Both the position numbers and the translations under genes were made by a program. A stretch of 64,000 nucleotides of DNA from Nymphaea colorata (Eukaryota; Streptophyta; Magnoliopsida; Nymphaeales; Nymphaeaceae), in the NCBI RefSeq assembly GCF_008831285.2, contig NC_045138.2, positions 19,563,934-19,627,933 on the forward strand. The letters run 5' to 3'. Positions within the stretch are counted from its first letter, which is position 1, and each line of letters opens with the position of its first letter. The notes beneath the pieces were generated by a model. It was not told the DNA's origin and did no database searches. It saw only the letters and a list, made by a program, of their open reading frames with translations. This document shows, piece by piece, positions 37,535 through 48,994 of the stretch.

Positions 37535-37683
37535 ATCTGATGCAGGGGCGGAGGGAGGTGTGGTTATATGGCATAGCATTCCGAGATACAGGTCACTGTT
37601 CCATGGTAAATTGAGAATTTGTTAACCATATATTTAGTGCTCCATGAAAAAAAATTTCTGGCTCTACCTACCCTGATCTGATG
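37535..37683. mobile_element. hAT MITE, short copy
   Basis: An 8-bp duplication, ATCTGATG (37535-37542 and 37676-37683), flanks a 133-bp element that starts CAGGGGCGGAG and ends GCTCTACCTACCCTG. Confidence 0.8.
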
Positions 37684-37689
37684 ACTTCA

Positions 37690-40600
37690 TCGTTCACTTC
37701 TGTTCCTGTTATAGATCCTTTATCTTTCCATTTAGTGCTACTTCAAAGGCCAGGCCAATGAGTACAAATGGCATGATTGATACTATGACAGAGAGAAACG
37801 TAACTTTCTCAACGTTCAGAGGATGCGTTCACAAATAACTAAAGCTTGTCATGACAGCACAACATCGAAGTTTTGTCTGCCCTTGCCCTGAACAACCACC
37901 CTACCATGCATTAGAAAGAAAAGCAGATGGAGGAGATCGCACTTCAACCATGGTACCTGTAGATACATTTGTTTACGACAAACACATATTGAAACGTAGC
38001 CTAAACAGTCACTGCTGATGCATTTTAAAACTCCTGTAACTTGGAGTAAATTTAGATTAGAAACAATGACAAACGAAACAATCAAAACCATATCAAGACA
38101 CAAACTCAGCAAGTTTATCAAAATCAAAATATTGATTATATGAACCCTTGCTCCTAACCAGCTTGGATTACTAATGTTTGAGCCCTTGAACTTGTGATTC
38201 AAAAATAGCAAAATAGAGCTTCTGTGCCTGAATAAGCTTCTTTGCCTCGCCCTGCAAAGGAACAAAAGCTAGTAAGTCGAACAAAATAAAAATCTAGAAA
38301 AGACAATATTACACACATGACAAGCAAAAAAACTACATAAAGTTAGATCCCCTAAACATTACAATTGAGTTGCAAAGCTCTAGAGGGAGAAACCTTTAAG
38401 AGAGTTAGCAGAGAATACACATTACGTTAGAATGTAAAGGATTAATTGCATGCTTTTTCACTCCAATCTGCTATGCAATCACTGCAGGGAAAATGGGCAA
38501 ATAAAAGTGAATACTAGAGCTAAATGACGCTATGTTGAATGCTCACGTGACTTCACTTTTTTTACAATTAAAACTTTTAAGTCCACAGGAAGGCTACACT
38601 TGCTTGCAACAGTATAGGATGGAGCTCCATCAAACAAGATAAAGATTATTCCTTTTAAATATCTGTCAACTTCATCACAATGAGAAGGATATGCAAAACA
38701 GCACAATAATTCAGATGAGAATGTTGTCTGTGTAGTGTGTATATAACAAACATCGGAAGAACTTCAATGCTTATTTGATATATCCATATGGTGCATCTTT
38801 GAAACCAATGTCGATTTAAATGCTGGATCAGGTGTGATCCAAATTTGTTAAATAGATCAGGGCAACATATGCATCACAAATGGATTCTCCAGTCAAGGGC
38901 ACTAATTTTTCTCAAGCCTTAAACAGCTCATCTTCTAATTACTGTTAGGGAAACTTGACTTGCTCGAACGAATTGATGAAATCAGAAACCATAGCTTGCT
39001 TACCTCAGATTAGCATAACTCTAGCAGATTTCTCGCGGTTATGCATATAGCGTCGTAGACAACGTCCTTAAATATCACATTCATGGTGTTGTCATACCTA
39101 TTTCAGCATTTTAAAGCTGTTTTTGATTAATAGGCTTACGACCATAAACTTTGCATAAAAAAACATAGATTAAAACTTAACATAAAATCAGATGTAAGCC
39201 ATCAACGTACAAACATGAACAACGATCGGACAACATGCATGAAACAGGGGACTAAGAAAGAAAAAGAAATAGATGGCTAAACCAGTGATTTACGAGAATA
39301 TGGAAGGAAGACATTAACATGGAACAATGATGGACGCAAATGCGGTCGAATCACAAAGGGGATTAGGTTGCGTTTACCTGTGGGGATGCGTTTCTTTCGG
39401 CATAGCAGGAGATCAAAGGCTTCGCAAACGATTCACCAAGGGCTTGCTTGTATTGATTGGATTGCGTTAATCGGACCACCAAGCAACGATTCAACAAAGT
39501 AAGATTCCATCTGAAGGTGCTGTGATCACTTGGAGTCAATACGAAGGGGAGAAAAATGCCGCTCAGCAGAGGAGAATAAAAAGAGTGAAAATTTTGTTTT
39601 TGGAGGACAAAAAAATGCCTTCACATGAAATACAAAATGTTCCCTACATACTAAAGTGAAGGAGGGAAGACGTATTAACAGCACGCTAAACAAGGAACAC
39701 ACAGGGTGGAGAATTCTTTCCAAGCTGGTTGTAGATTTGGGCCCGCAATACAGGACTAGGATATTTGGCTCCCAAGTTAATTACCTTTCAATAAAACAAG
39801 CAAGGGTAGACATATGATTGAATGTACAACTGAGACTATCTTCCTTGCTTCACATTTTTAATCCATGATATGTCTTTCACATACCCACCACCTGTCGTCA
39901 CCACATGGACTTACCTTGTACTCTCTTTCTCTCTCTCTTTCGATATATATATATATATATAAGCCAGTAAAACCCCAGTGGACCTTGGAAAGCAGGTGGG
40001 TAGAGATAGCACATGACGAGTATGTAGTTGATGGAATAAAGTAGTAGCCCAGCAATCATATCATCATCAACATAAGTCACACCATTAATAGAAATGAAAC
40101 GAATAGCCTTCCTCCGAAAGTTCTGGGACGCCTATTGCTGAAAGAATTTAGCGTTATCATCCTTCCTTCAGCCATTGGACCCAATATTATTGCTTCCAGT
40201 AGCATTCATCAGGAGCACACCAAATATCAAAGATGAGTAAATGTGAGATGAGCCTGCTGTAAATGCAACTAAAGAAGGTGATCATCATCACCATGGTGAT
40301 GTAAACCAAAAATGTGTTGACACTTATATTTCAGAAAATTGAACAGTGTTTCTTGTTCATGCGCGACATGCAAAACAATTTCCACCGACTTTCCTATTTT
40401 CAACGACATAGAGCAGCAAGTTGATCGTCTCTATATATAAATACACATGAAACTCTATTCACCCATATTTCCTGCCCTTGCCATCAGCTCATAAGCGTCT
40501 CTTCATAAGGATGCCCAACGCTAACAACAATCACTCCAAAGTTTCTGATTAAAAAGAAGCACTACAATCAAATGTCAAGGTATTTCATATGTTAGGAACA

Positions 40601-40822
40601 GTAAGAAGTAAATTGGAAGAATTCAGGAAAAGAGGAACCAAAGAGGCAAAGACAGAATTCTCTGAAGCAGCAATCGTTAGTCAACCTACTCTGAATGTCA
40701 AGTTCCCATACAGTTAATGACTTCTCACATGATTCATTAACAGACACTCATGGTTGTGACAAGGGGCATCTATGCAGCCACCAGCGAGCGATAGAGAGCG
40801 AGAGAGAGAGAAAGAGCGTTGA

Positions 40823-40860
<38 letters not shown>

Positions 40861-41670
40861 TTTTTTAGAGTAAGGACAAATAAAAATTTGATTTTCAATG
40901 TCAAATTAATTGTTCCTGAAAGAGATATGGAAAACATAAGGTTGAAAAATAGGATAAATTCTTCTACTATTTGCAATGGATGGGAAAACAGTAGCTTATA
41001 TATTACTAAGTAAACAAAGGCATAAAATGGAAAAAAAGCAGTATTGGAAACATGCACATAAGAAACACAACTTTATTAGAAGATCATTCAGGAAGCGGTA
41101 CCATGAAGAACTAAATAGAAGCTCTTAGTACAAGCTAGCTATCAGCACTTGAGATCTTTTCATATGGGTTTTCCTAAAGCAAAGAAGTGAAAGTGAAAGA
41201 GTGTGGACTACAGCTCCTAGTGATGGCAGCAGATTTTACTCTTGACAAAAACCATAAACCAACAGAAGAACAGAGGGACATGGAATGGACCCACAAAATA
41301 CCCAAACACTAAGCATAATAACTACAGAAGCATTCCACCAACATGAACTTGGACACCCAAAGACCATAGAACACGAAGAACTCATGCCTCAGACACAGTT
41401 TTTACTACGGAATAGTAGTTTTCAGACCTCTAGGACAATTATATCACCACTGTTTATCCAGCATAATCTACATTCCTTTGTTTATATCATCTGTCTTTTC
41501 CAGTTCAGAAATTTTACCGTCACCAAATACGTTGCACATCGCCACTGCTAGCTGGCAAGTCACTGCTAGAGATAGTCAAGGAACTACTGATGAATTCATC
41601 TGGCTGAGTTCCTGCATGACCAGATATAGCCTTTTTTGTTCAGGGTCAGGCTCCCTGTGCTTCTTCAAAT
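37690..41670. other. gene-poor stretch; possible exon traces only
   Basis: On the minus strand a splice donor after CGCATCCCCACAG (about 39378) and an acceptor before GGCGAGGCAAAG (about 38252; encodes GEAKKLIQAQKLYFAIFESQ) hint at a degraded or non-coding transcript. I could not join a frame. TA microsatellites lie at about 39942-39961 and 40828-40858. No gene is called. Confidence 0.35.
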
Positions 41671-41671
41671 G

Positions 41672-44600
41672 TTACTCTTCAGGATTATCTAACACACTAC
41701 CACTTGAGAGCTCAAGGGCAGCATGACTAGTGGAAAACTTACATGGCTGAGTGCTCTGATCAATTGCTTGATTGTCAAATGAAGTCTCTCTGCTCAAGTT
41801 CACCTCTTTTGGAACTCCTTTTAGAGCAGAATTCTCTTCAGTGGCTTCACCACCCACTTCTTCATTGTGAAAAGTGAATGACTGGAACCATTCTTGCCAT
41901 TTGAGCAATCTTTCTTCTAGCACAGTATCACTACTTCTGTTATATAACACAGAGTTGATATCTTGGAAACTTGTTCTGAGCAAAAATCTTCTTGGTAGCA
42001 AATAGCTACTGAATTTTCTCATCACCCTTTTTGCAGCAAGGACATCCTTTTGACATGCTGGATACTTCTTTTCAGCTTTAGAAAATGCACCAGATGCATA
42101 GATGGAGAACACTTCGTACCTTTCCTTATTGCTAGAGTTGGCTACCTGCCATTCTTGAAGATCTTTTCTGCTAACAAACTTGAGTTTCCCATTCCAGTGT
42201 GCATCAGAGGAATTGGCCTCAACAATCAGGAAATCATCTCCGCTTGGTAGCTGCAATGGTGGCAAAGAGTCACACTCTGCTTTAAGTTCTTTCAACCAAC
42301 TTTCCTTTTCCCTGTCCCAAATAAATGCCTCCCCTTTCTTCAGAAGCTTTGCTATTGGCTTCCGCCTTCTGGCAAAGTCCTTGAGGAATGCTTCTGCATA
42401 GGATAAACATCCCAAAAGCATATGCAACTGCCTTTTGTCTTTAAGTTGGTCTGGAAATTCTTGGATTTTTCTCAAAATGTGAGGTAGCAAAAGAATTTGA
42501 CTACCTTTGATATGAAAACCAAGAAAGTCAATTTCATTTTTCAGGATCTCCATTTGTGGTGCCGAAAGAACTATCCCATTTTCACAACAAGCTTTTGCAA
42601 ACTGCTTCAGATGGCAAATATGCTCGTCTTTAGTTTTGCTGAAAACAAAAATCTCATCAAGGAAGCATCTGACAAAGTCATGATATGGACCAAAGATTGA
42701 ATCCACGTGCTTTTGTAATACTGATGGTGCATTACAATAACCTATAGGCATAACATTCCACTCATAGGTGCCAATAAGAGTGCTAAAAGCAAAATATTTC
42801 TTACAATCTTCGGCAAGTTTCAACTGAGAAAATCCTGATTGTACCTCAAATTTACTGAACCATTGGCAATTCCCAATCAAGGTGAATAATGAATCCTTGC
42901 GGGGTAAAGGATACCAATCTCTTATAACATTCTTATTTAGGTGCTTGTAGTCGATGACCAACTGCTTTCCTTTCTGGTGACTATTGATGTAGAAGGCTGA
43001 AGAGACAAGGCCTCCATGTGTTTTGGATTTCCTCACTACTCCAGCTTTTGCCCACTCTTCAATATCATGTTTGCATTTCTCCTCATCTTCCTCATCCATA
43101 GGTATGCATTTGCTTTTCATTACCTGTGAATGATTTGGCTTAAGCTTCACCTCAATTTCAAATGCATCTTTCTTGGAAAGTGAATATGCAGATTGGGAAC
43201 ACAAATATTTCTCAAAGATTTCTTTGGCTGAAAATTCATTAATATCTTCAAAATCCAATTCTTTGTCATGTTGATGAGAGGGAGCTAGCTCAAAAATCAT
43301 TTCACATGCCTTCTGTAGATAGAAAGGGTTTCCATTTGGCTTACATTCATGAAGATAAATCTCATGACCTGCATCTGGTTTGAAATTCCCTCTGAAGTTC
43401 TGTTCTTGCAATTTATTGTTTTTGGCATATGCATGTGCAGCTTCCTCATTGTCACCTGCAAAAGACTTGACTGTATGAAATTTTAACACATGAGTTCGCG
43501 GAATCTTGTGCTCAACCCCATTAATTGTCCAATAGACATTAGCCTTATCATGAGAATACCTCTCAAGATGCTTGTCAAGTATATCCTGTCCAATAAGGAT
43601 ATCATAACCTTGCTTGTCATAAGCATAGAAATGCAAAGTTAAGTCTTCCCCGTCAACCTTTGCACGGACAAATATCTCTTGGTCAAGAAAGATTGTATGA
43701 CCTGATACAGTACACACTGCTAATTTGGGATTTAAAGATTTCCACATACATTCTGGAAAAATGCAGGACTTTGCAACACTAATTGTTGCCCCAGTGTCAA
43801 TGAAACAATCAATTTCTTGGAAGATCTCTTTGGACTTCTTGCTAACTGCAAATTCAAGCTTGACAGCTACAATTTTTGGGCGGTAAACTATTGAAGAGTG
43901 TTCTAGTTGTTCCTTGGTTTCAATCTTATTTTCTATATATCCAATATCATACGCATCTCGACCAATTCCAGTTTTGTGTGAGAAGGTATTTTCATGAACT
44001 TCAAGCAATCCAACATAATCAAATGCTGTTACTATTCCAGTAATAGTATCACCATCAATGAAAGCATCGTTCGGTAGAAGGTCAGCCTTTTTGTTTGTAG
44101 GATTCTGATCATCAATCTTTGCCCGGAAGTATGGGTTCCTTGCATAATCCTGATACTGCCTTCTCTGAATGGTCCGCACCCTCTTGGCCATTGTTTGGAA
44201 ATCAACTTCTTTGATGGCCAACTTTAGTTCCCCGATAGTCTTTCCAATGCTCTCGACCTGAAATCCTGGATTCGTGACCCCATCATACTCTGCAACTTGC
44301 CGGTTAACCTCATCAATCTGATACTGCAGATGCTTTGTGATATCCTTAACGTCTTGCAGAGGATTTCCTCCAGAGGTCAACTTCTCAATCTCTTGCATAA
44401 TTGAGGTAATGTTTTCTTTATCCGCAACTTTTTCCCTAAGCCCTTGCACAGATTGATAAATGGTTTTAAGGTCCATCTCTATGCCAAGGTGCCGTGGTGG
44501 AAGGTTTGTATATGCTTCATCCCAGTATTTTCTTTGATGAATTGCGTATAGTGCTCTAGAATACAAGTTCAGCTTGGCATTTAACCGTCGCTCAGAAAGA

Positions 44601-45514
44601 ATCTTTTTATATTCTTCCCAGTCATCTAAGTTTCCAAAAAGATGGAAAGCTCGATATGCCATATCATGTATAATCTTTTCTTCTGTTCCAATAGCAATAT
44701 CGGCACCAGTACCAGGCCAAACCATGTACCTATCACGGTGACAGTGAGGGGGGACTGTAACATCATTACCAGGCCGATTATAAGGAACTGTGTCACTGTA
44801 ATTGTCTACTCTAAGAGTTTTCTGCTCCCTAGCGGGGAATTTTGGGTTCGTTGGTCGAGCCATGAAGATTTGTTCATCTTCACTCTGTATTTCTGACTCT
44901 GTTTCAGAGCAGTAGTACTCTGATTCTTCATCAGAGTCCTTGGCTTCCAACATGTCAAGGTATTCAATGGGACCATTTGTCTCTACCCCAGAAAGCCTTT
45001 GCTCAAGCAAACTAGCGTAGTCCTTGTAATTCTCATTATTGTCCTTCTCTTGAGGTTTTCTCATCTCATCTCCTTTATCTGCAATAGCCTTTGACAGCAT
45101 TCGACGTGATTCATCTATGAAGGAGAAGAGATTTTTCATTACCGACTCCATCAAATGGTAGACATCCTTGCAGCTGACGTCTACCTCTTTGGAAAGTCCC
45201 TCTGGATTGTCCCACTTGACGTTCCAATGGTTCACGCGACTACCTAAACCCATCACAGTGTTAAACTCCGACACCACTTCCTTCTTTCGCTTTTCACTCT
45301 CGGATTCCAACCTCTCCATCCTAGAAGTCAGATCATTGAAACAACTGGTGACAATGGATTCGAGGTTTTTGATCGAGGTGTTGCTATCAGTGACATTGTT
45401 CTGAAGTTGTTGGAACCATTTCTCTACAGATGCATCACAGCTTTTCTCGTCATGATCATGGCTGTAAATGTATTTCTTGAGAAGATAGGGAACGTTTTCC
45501 GATTGACATGCCAT
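41672..45514 (-). CDS. P1: coiled-coil / caulimovirid protease-RT-RNase H fusion protein
   Basis: A single uninterrupted 1280-codon frame. Residues 1-217 are the local coiled-coil family module: head VPYLLKKYIYSHDHD, core NTVMGLGSR...NVKW...VSCKDVYHLMESVMKNLFSF, and acidic tail MLEAKDSDEESEY. From M218 (MARPTNPKFPARE) the rest resembles a plant pararetrovirus (Caulimoviridae) polyprotein. It has an unassigned block (262-360), a retropepsin with D573-T-G-A and ILIGQDIL at 639-646, an RT at about 790-1060 and an RNase H at about 1095-1190. I find no zinc knuckle, coat or convincing movement domain. The RT motif A acid is E890 instead of Asp. Motif C is F951-L-D-E instead of x-x-D-D. RNase H acidic positions are N1101, Q1155 and S1182. 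The frame is thus preserved while polymerase and RNase H chemistry is probably lost. Function is unknown; expression is presumably from promoter copy B through a 5'-UTR intron. Confidence 0.85.
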   Translation of the reverse strand: MACQSENVPYLLKKYIYSHDHDEKSCDASVEKWFQQLQNNVTDSNTSIKNLESIVTSCFNDLTSRMERLESESEKRKKEVVSEFNTVMGLGSRVNHWNVKWDNPEGLSKEVDVSCKDVYHLMESVMKNLFSFIDESRRMLSKAIADKGDEMRKPQEKDNNENYKDYASLLEQRLSGVETNGPIEYLDMLEAKDSDEESEYYCSETESEIQSEDEQIFMARPTNPKFPAREQKTLRVDNYSDTVPYNRPGNDVTVPPHCHRDRYMVWPGTGADIAIGTEEKIIHDMAYRAFHLFGNLDDWEEYKKILSERRLNAKLNLYSRALYAIHQRKYWDEAYTNLPPRHLGIEMDLKTIYQSVQGLREKVADKENITSIMQEIEKLTSGGNPLQDVKDITKHLQYQIDEVNRQVAEYDGVTNPGFQVESIGKTIGELKLAIKEVDFQTMAKRVRTIQRRQYQDYARNPYFRAKIDDQNPTNKKADLLPNDAFIDGDTITGIVTAFDYVGLLEVHENTFSHKTGIGRDAYDIGYIENKIETKEQLEHSSIVYRPKIVAVKLEFAVSKKSKEIFQEIDCFIDTGATISVAKSCIFPECMWKSLNPKLAVCTVSGHTIFLDQEIFVRAKVDGEDLTLHFYAYDKQGYDILIGQDILDKHLERYSHDKANVYWTINGVEHKIPRTHVLKFHTVKSFAGDNEEAAHAYAKNNKLQEQNFRGNFKPDAGHEIYLHECKPNGNPFYLQKACEMIFELAPSHQHDKELDFEDINEFSAKEIFEKYLCSQSAYSLSKKDAFEIEVKLKPNHSQVMKSKCIPMDEEDEEKCKHDIEEWAKAGVVRKSKTHGGLVSSAFYINSHQKGKQLVIDYKHLNKNVIRDWYPLPRKDSLFTLIGNCQWFSKFEVQSGFSQLKLAEDCKKYFAFSTLIGTYEWNVMPIGYCNAPSVLQKHVDSIFGPYHDFVRCFLDEIFVFSKTKDEHICHLKQFAKACCENGIVLSAPQMEILKNEIDFLGFHIKGSQILLLPHILRKIQEFPDQLKDKRQLHMLLGCLSYAEAFLKDFARRRKPIAKLLKKGEAFIWDREKESWLKELKAECDSLPPLQLPSGDDFLIVEANSSDAHWNGKLKFVSRKDLQEWQVANSSNKERYEVFSIYASGAFSKAEKKYPACQKDVLAAKRVMRKFSSYLLPRRFLLRTSFQDINSVLYNRSSDTVLEERLLKWQEWFQSFTFHNEEVGGEATEENSALKGVPKEVNLSRETSFDNQAIDQSTQPCKFSTSHAALELSSGSVLDNPEE

Positions 45515-46949
45515 GTTCTTGCAAAGTAAGAACCGTCGGACAAACGGTATGCGGTTACAAGAGGAAATGTGACTTGAAGCCTTTGTTCTGATGCAAATGA
45601 TACAGAGATTGTTCTCTGCGATCGCAGAACTCAGAAGCTCATAATGAAATGCAGCAAAACTCGTGGTTCACAAGGAAGTAAACTTTACCACACCGACGTC
45701 ATTCTCGTGGTTAGCTTATTCTGTACTGCAACCATGGTCGATCAAACGAGTCCCTGCGTGCTTCAACCATTAAGTACACTGAGTTGTGGAAATTTAACAA
45801 GTGAGCATGAAAGATGAGAAGCACAACCGGAGTGGAGATAAGACCATGGTAACCACCCAAACAAACAAATGAATGAGTGAAAAGAAATCCATGAAGCAAA
45901 CAAGCTAGCAAGATACAAACCCAACTGAACACAAGCATACACTATGGCTCTCTTTAAGCTAAAATTTGGTGCTGGGTTTAGACCCATCTAAGCATGATCC
46001 ATTGATGTGTTCAAATTGAATCGAGTGAGTGTTATTTTTCTGAATTTGGTCAGCTGTTACACTCAGAAGCCGACATCAAAAGAACTCCGGTACTTTAGAG
46101 AAAAGGATGCACTCAAGCCAATAAAATGGAAAATTCATTGCCAACATTTGGTGACAAGGTGTCACCATAATACAAAACACAAGCAAACCATACAAAACGC
46201 AAAAAAAAAAAAGAACAAAACAGAAAGAAAAATAAACAAAATAAACCAGAGAGAGAGAGAGAGAGATTGTAATTCAATTTTATTAGGGATTAACAAAGAT
46301 TATATGGTGACTGTGACTGGAATAAGTTCAATCCGGTGCGTCAACAAAACTTAGTTACTTTGGCAATTCCTTGAAAGCCCCGTAATTAAGCATATCTCTT
46401 TGTGTTAATATTCAGGCAATAGTTCTTATATGGTGACTGTGACTGAAAAAGCTTACAGCAAACATGGCCCTTTGGCGTACAAATCCTATTATATTCATGC
46501 TTCCAACAAAATTTATTTTTTTCCATTTCATGGTTCTCGAAATGTAAAGCTCGCATTTGTGCGGTACTTAGTTTTGTAAAATATAATACATTTATTCTCA
46601 ATAGAAAAAATCAACAAGAGTCTATTGCACCCAAGTGTACGATAATACTATACATATAGAGGCCACCTATTTGGTCAGGATTCCTGAGTTCTTTTCCACG
46701 AATTCAACTATGATGTGGTAAAACTGAATCTCTAAATCTATAAGCCAGGATTTTTAAAAAAAAAATCAATGAAAAATTTGAATTGCAGATCAAATTTTGT
46801 TGTAAGCATTCAAAAGGCTGATATTATGAAGTTTCTTGGTACATATAAAATCCAATGTGCACATCAGATTTCTAGTTCTTTTTTTTTTTATTACGATACT
46901 TTTTCAGTCTGATATTTGAAAAATTTGGTGCAAGAGATTACCACACACC

Positions 46950-46987
<38 letters not shown>

Positions 46988-47964
46988 CAGAGAAGAGAGC
47001 AGAACAAAACCAAATAGATCACAAATATACAAGCCCAAAACACAACGGGAAAGGCACTACAGCAAATAATGATAACTAATGATAACAAAAACCTAATAGA
47101 AGACCAAGAAACCAGCAATCAAATTCCTCCATCAAAAAATCCCCAAGCAACACAGATTCACCAAGGTAACGATTAGAAGACCAAAGTGACCAGCATCTAA
47201 AGCCCCCACTAAACATTTAGGAGCAACGGTTGACCGAAGTTGCTAGCCAAGCAAGTCGGGATCGCCAAACCCAACATGAGAGTAAGTCGAATTATTATAA
47301 TGGTATTAGAGTGGCATGTGAATGTGTTTTCATAAGGAGGTGGATTATAACGAGTACAAATTTTGTGTGCCATTATGTGTGTGCCGCCTATGTATGCAGC
47401 AAAAGAAGGGAGGTGTTTTTGCAATTTTTAAAAAATGTCATTTCACTTTTTTTATTTTCATTTTTATCTTGCCAAAAATTTGTCTTTTTTTTTAACTCAT
47501 GAAATTTTGGGCACCTATAACACCCATTTTAACGTTTTAAGAAGTTTAGTCCCGTTTGTGGGAGAGAGAGAGAGAGAGAGAGCGGTTCTAGTCTTTCTAG
47601 ACACCAAACATCACATTCTCTTCCCTTATCATATAGCATATAGAGTTGTGTTATGAAATGCTCCATCTTGCACGAAACAACATCAATATACATATCTGTA
47701 AGTCATGAGATGAAGCTAATCTACGCGCAATGGCGATTGACAACAAGGGGAGAGGCCAAGGTAGGCATGTTTAATTTGGCTTTACAAGTCAAGCTTGCAG
47801 GCACATGACATTAACTCGAATAGGCTATTAATCTTAAATAACAAAATAAAACTTAAGCATGGAAGAACTCACAGGAGAGTACTGATTGGAGATGGAAGAA
47901 CAACGATTGAAGATTTGACAGAAGATTGGACGAGCAGATGACCAGTGAACAAAAGCCTCTGCCT
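45515..47964. other. probable 5'-UTR intron and leader of P1
   Basis: No coding gene. A string near 45736 (GTCGATCAAACGAGTCCCTGCGTGC) has a close match in the same position upstream of P2 (about 58139), supporting common descent of the leaders. GA tracts lie at about 46250 and 46952-46985. A 19-bp word, TATATGGTGACTGTGACTG, occurs twice (46301 and 46427). Confidence 0.45.
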
Positions 47965-48140
47965 ATTTATAGACGAAAAGAGCGTGAACTCGATTGCTAG
48001 GTGCTTGCATGTGCATTGATGCGGAAGTATAAATGGGCATTTATTAGGAGAGGCAACTGCCCGTCGAAGTTCCAGAGACGGAAGACTCCCAAGTCCCCGG
48101 GGCCATCCCCCATTGACGCCATCAACATGACATCATCCGT
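47965..48140 (-). promoter_or_regulatory. shared promoter block, copy B (upstream of P1)
   Basis: A minus-strand TATA (TATAAAT; plus 47965-47971), a TGACATCAT box at 48128-48136 and a TTGACGCCATC box beside it. The leader contains GATGGAAGAACA, as in copies A and C. The strings GGAAGTATAAATGGGCAT and GAAGACTCCCAAGTCC match copies A and C at corresponding places. A CT microsatellite (48256-48292) lies just upstream. Confidence 0.75.
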
Positions 48141-48259
48141 CCTTTCTGACCTTTCACATAATCCTGGGCCACCTTGCCTGCACGGCTACTCGCAGGAGCC
48201 AAGAGTCAAGAGTCCTCCAACCAGTGATCAATTACAATATTACAACAAAGCCGCCTCTC

Positions 48260-48292
<33 letters not shown>

Positions 48293-48853
48293 GAAACACG
48301 CCAGATTAAGATAAGTGATGGAACCGAGGGAAGCAGAGCTTCAGAAGTAATTGGACGCGTAGACAGGTTTCTTGCAGGTTACTGTAGCTGCATTCAATTC
48401 TGAAATGAGAGCCTTTCAGTTGTGATCGAGCAGGACATATGCATAGGGACCCAATAGGAAAAAAAATCCATAAACAGCTTTAAATGTGTTCAGTTTCTGC
48501 TGGAACATGAACAATGTTTCAACGAAGACACGATGTTTCAAATTCGTTCAGTGAGCTTACTGCTAGCTAGAAAGAGGGCACTCTCTGACTATTCTTTTTT
48601 TTTTTCTTCATTAAGTGCCTCTCTTCAGCATTTGCCAAAGGCGATACGGGGTACATCGGATCATTTTGCAGTATATAGTCTGGAACTCTGGATATAGTGC
48701 GTGTGACAATCCATGCATGGACTAGTGACCTTAATTTTAGATTACCAAGTATGGGCAGATCTGGTTAGATACAATATTTCTGCAGTGACTTCACGTGGGT
48801 CAGTTTCACTTCTTTAATCCCCGTTCACATTATATTCTACAAGTTCCTTACTC

Positions 48854-48860
48854 TATAAAA
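48854..48860 (+). promoter_or_regulatory. TATA box of P3
   Basis: TATAAAA, 141 bp before the ATG of P3. Upstream (about 48700-48725) GTGTGACAATCCATGCATGGACTAG weakly resembles part of the shared promoter block, but the match is not strong enough to call a copy. Confidence 0.55.
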
Positions 48861-48994
48861 GGGCAGAATTTTATGAATGTTGGCATCCCATCTTCTAATT
48901 AAGCCGTGATAGACTGGTGTATCTTCCCGGCCTCTATCAACAGCCTAAAAGTTTTTACTTCATTTCTTTCCAAAGATTACGTCCATTCGAAACA

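Noticed and set aside
37849-38265. 138-codon minus-strand frame
   Set aside because: Crosses plausible splice sites and has no family match; treated only as a possible trace of a non-coding or decayed transcript.
41672-45514. A complete, active endogenous pararetrovirus
   Set aside because: No zinc-knuckle coat or convincing movement region, a family module at the N-terminus, altered RT and RNase H catalytic residues, and no tRNA primer site or second viral frame seen nearby.
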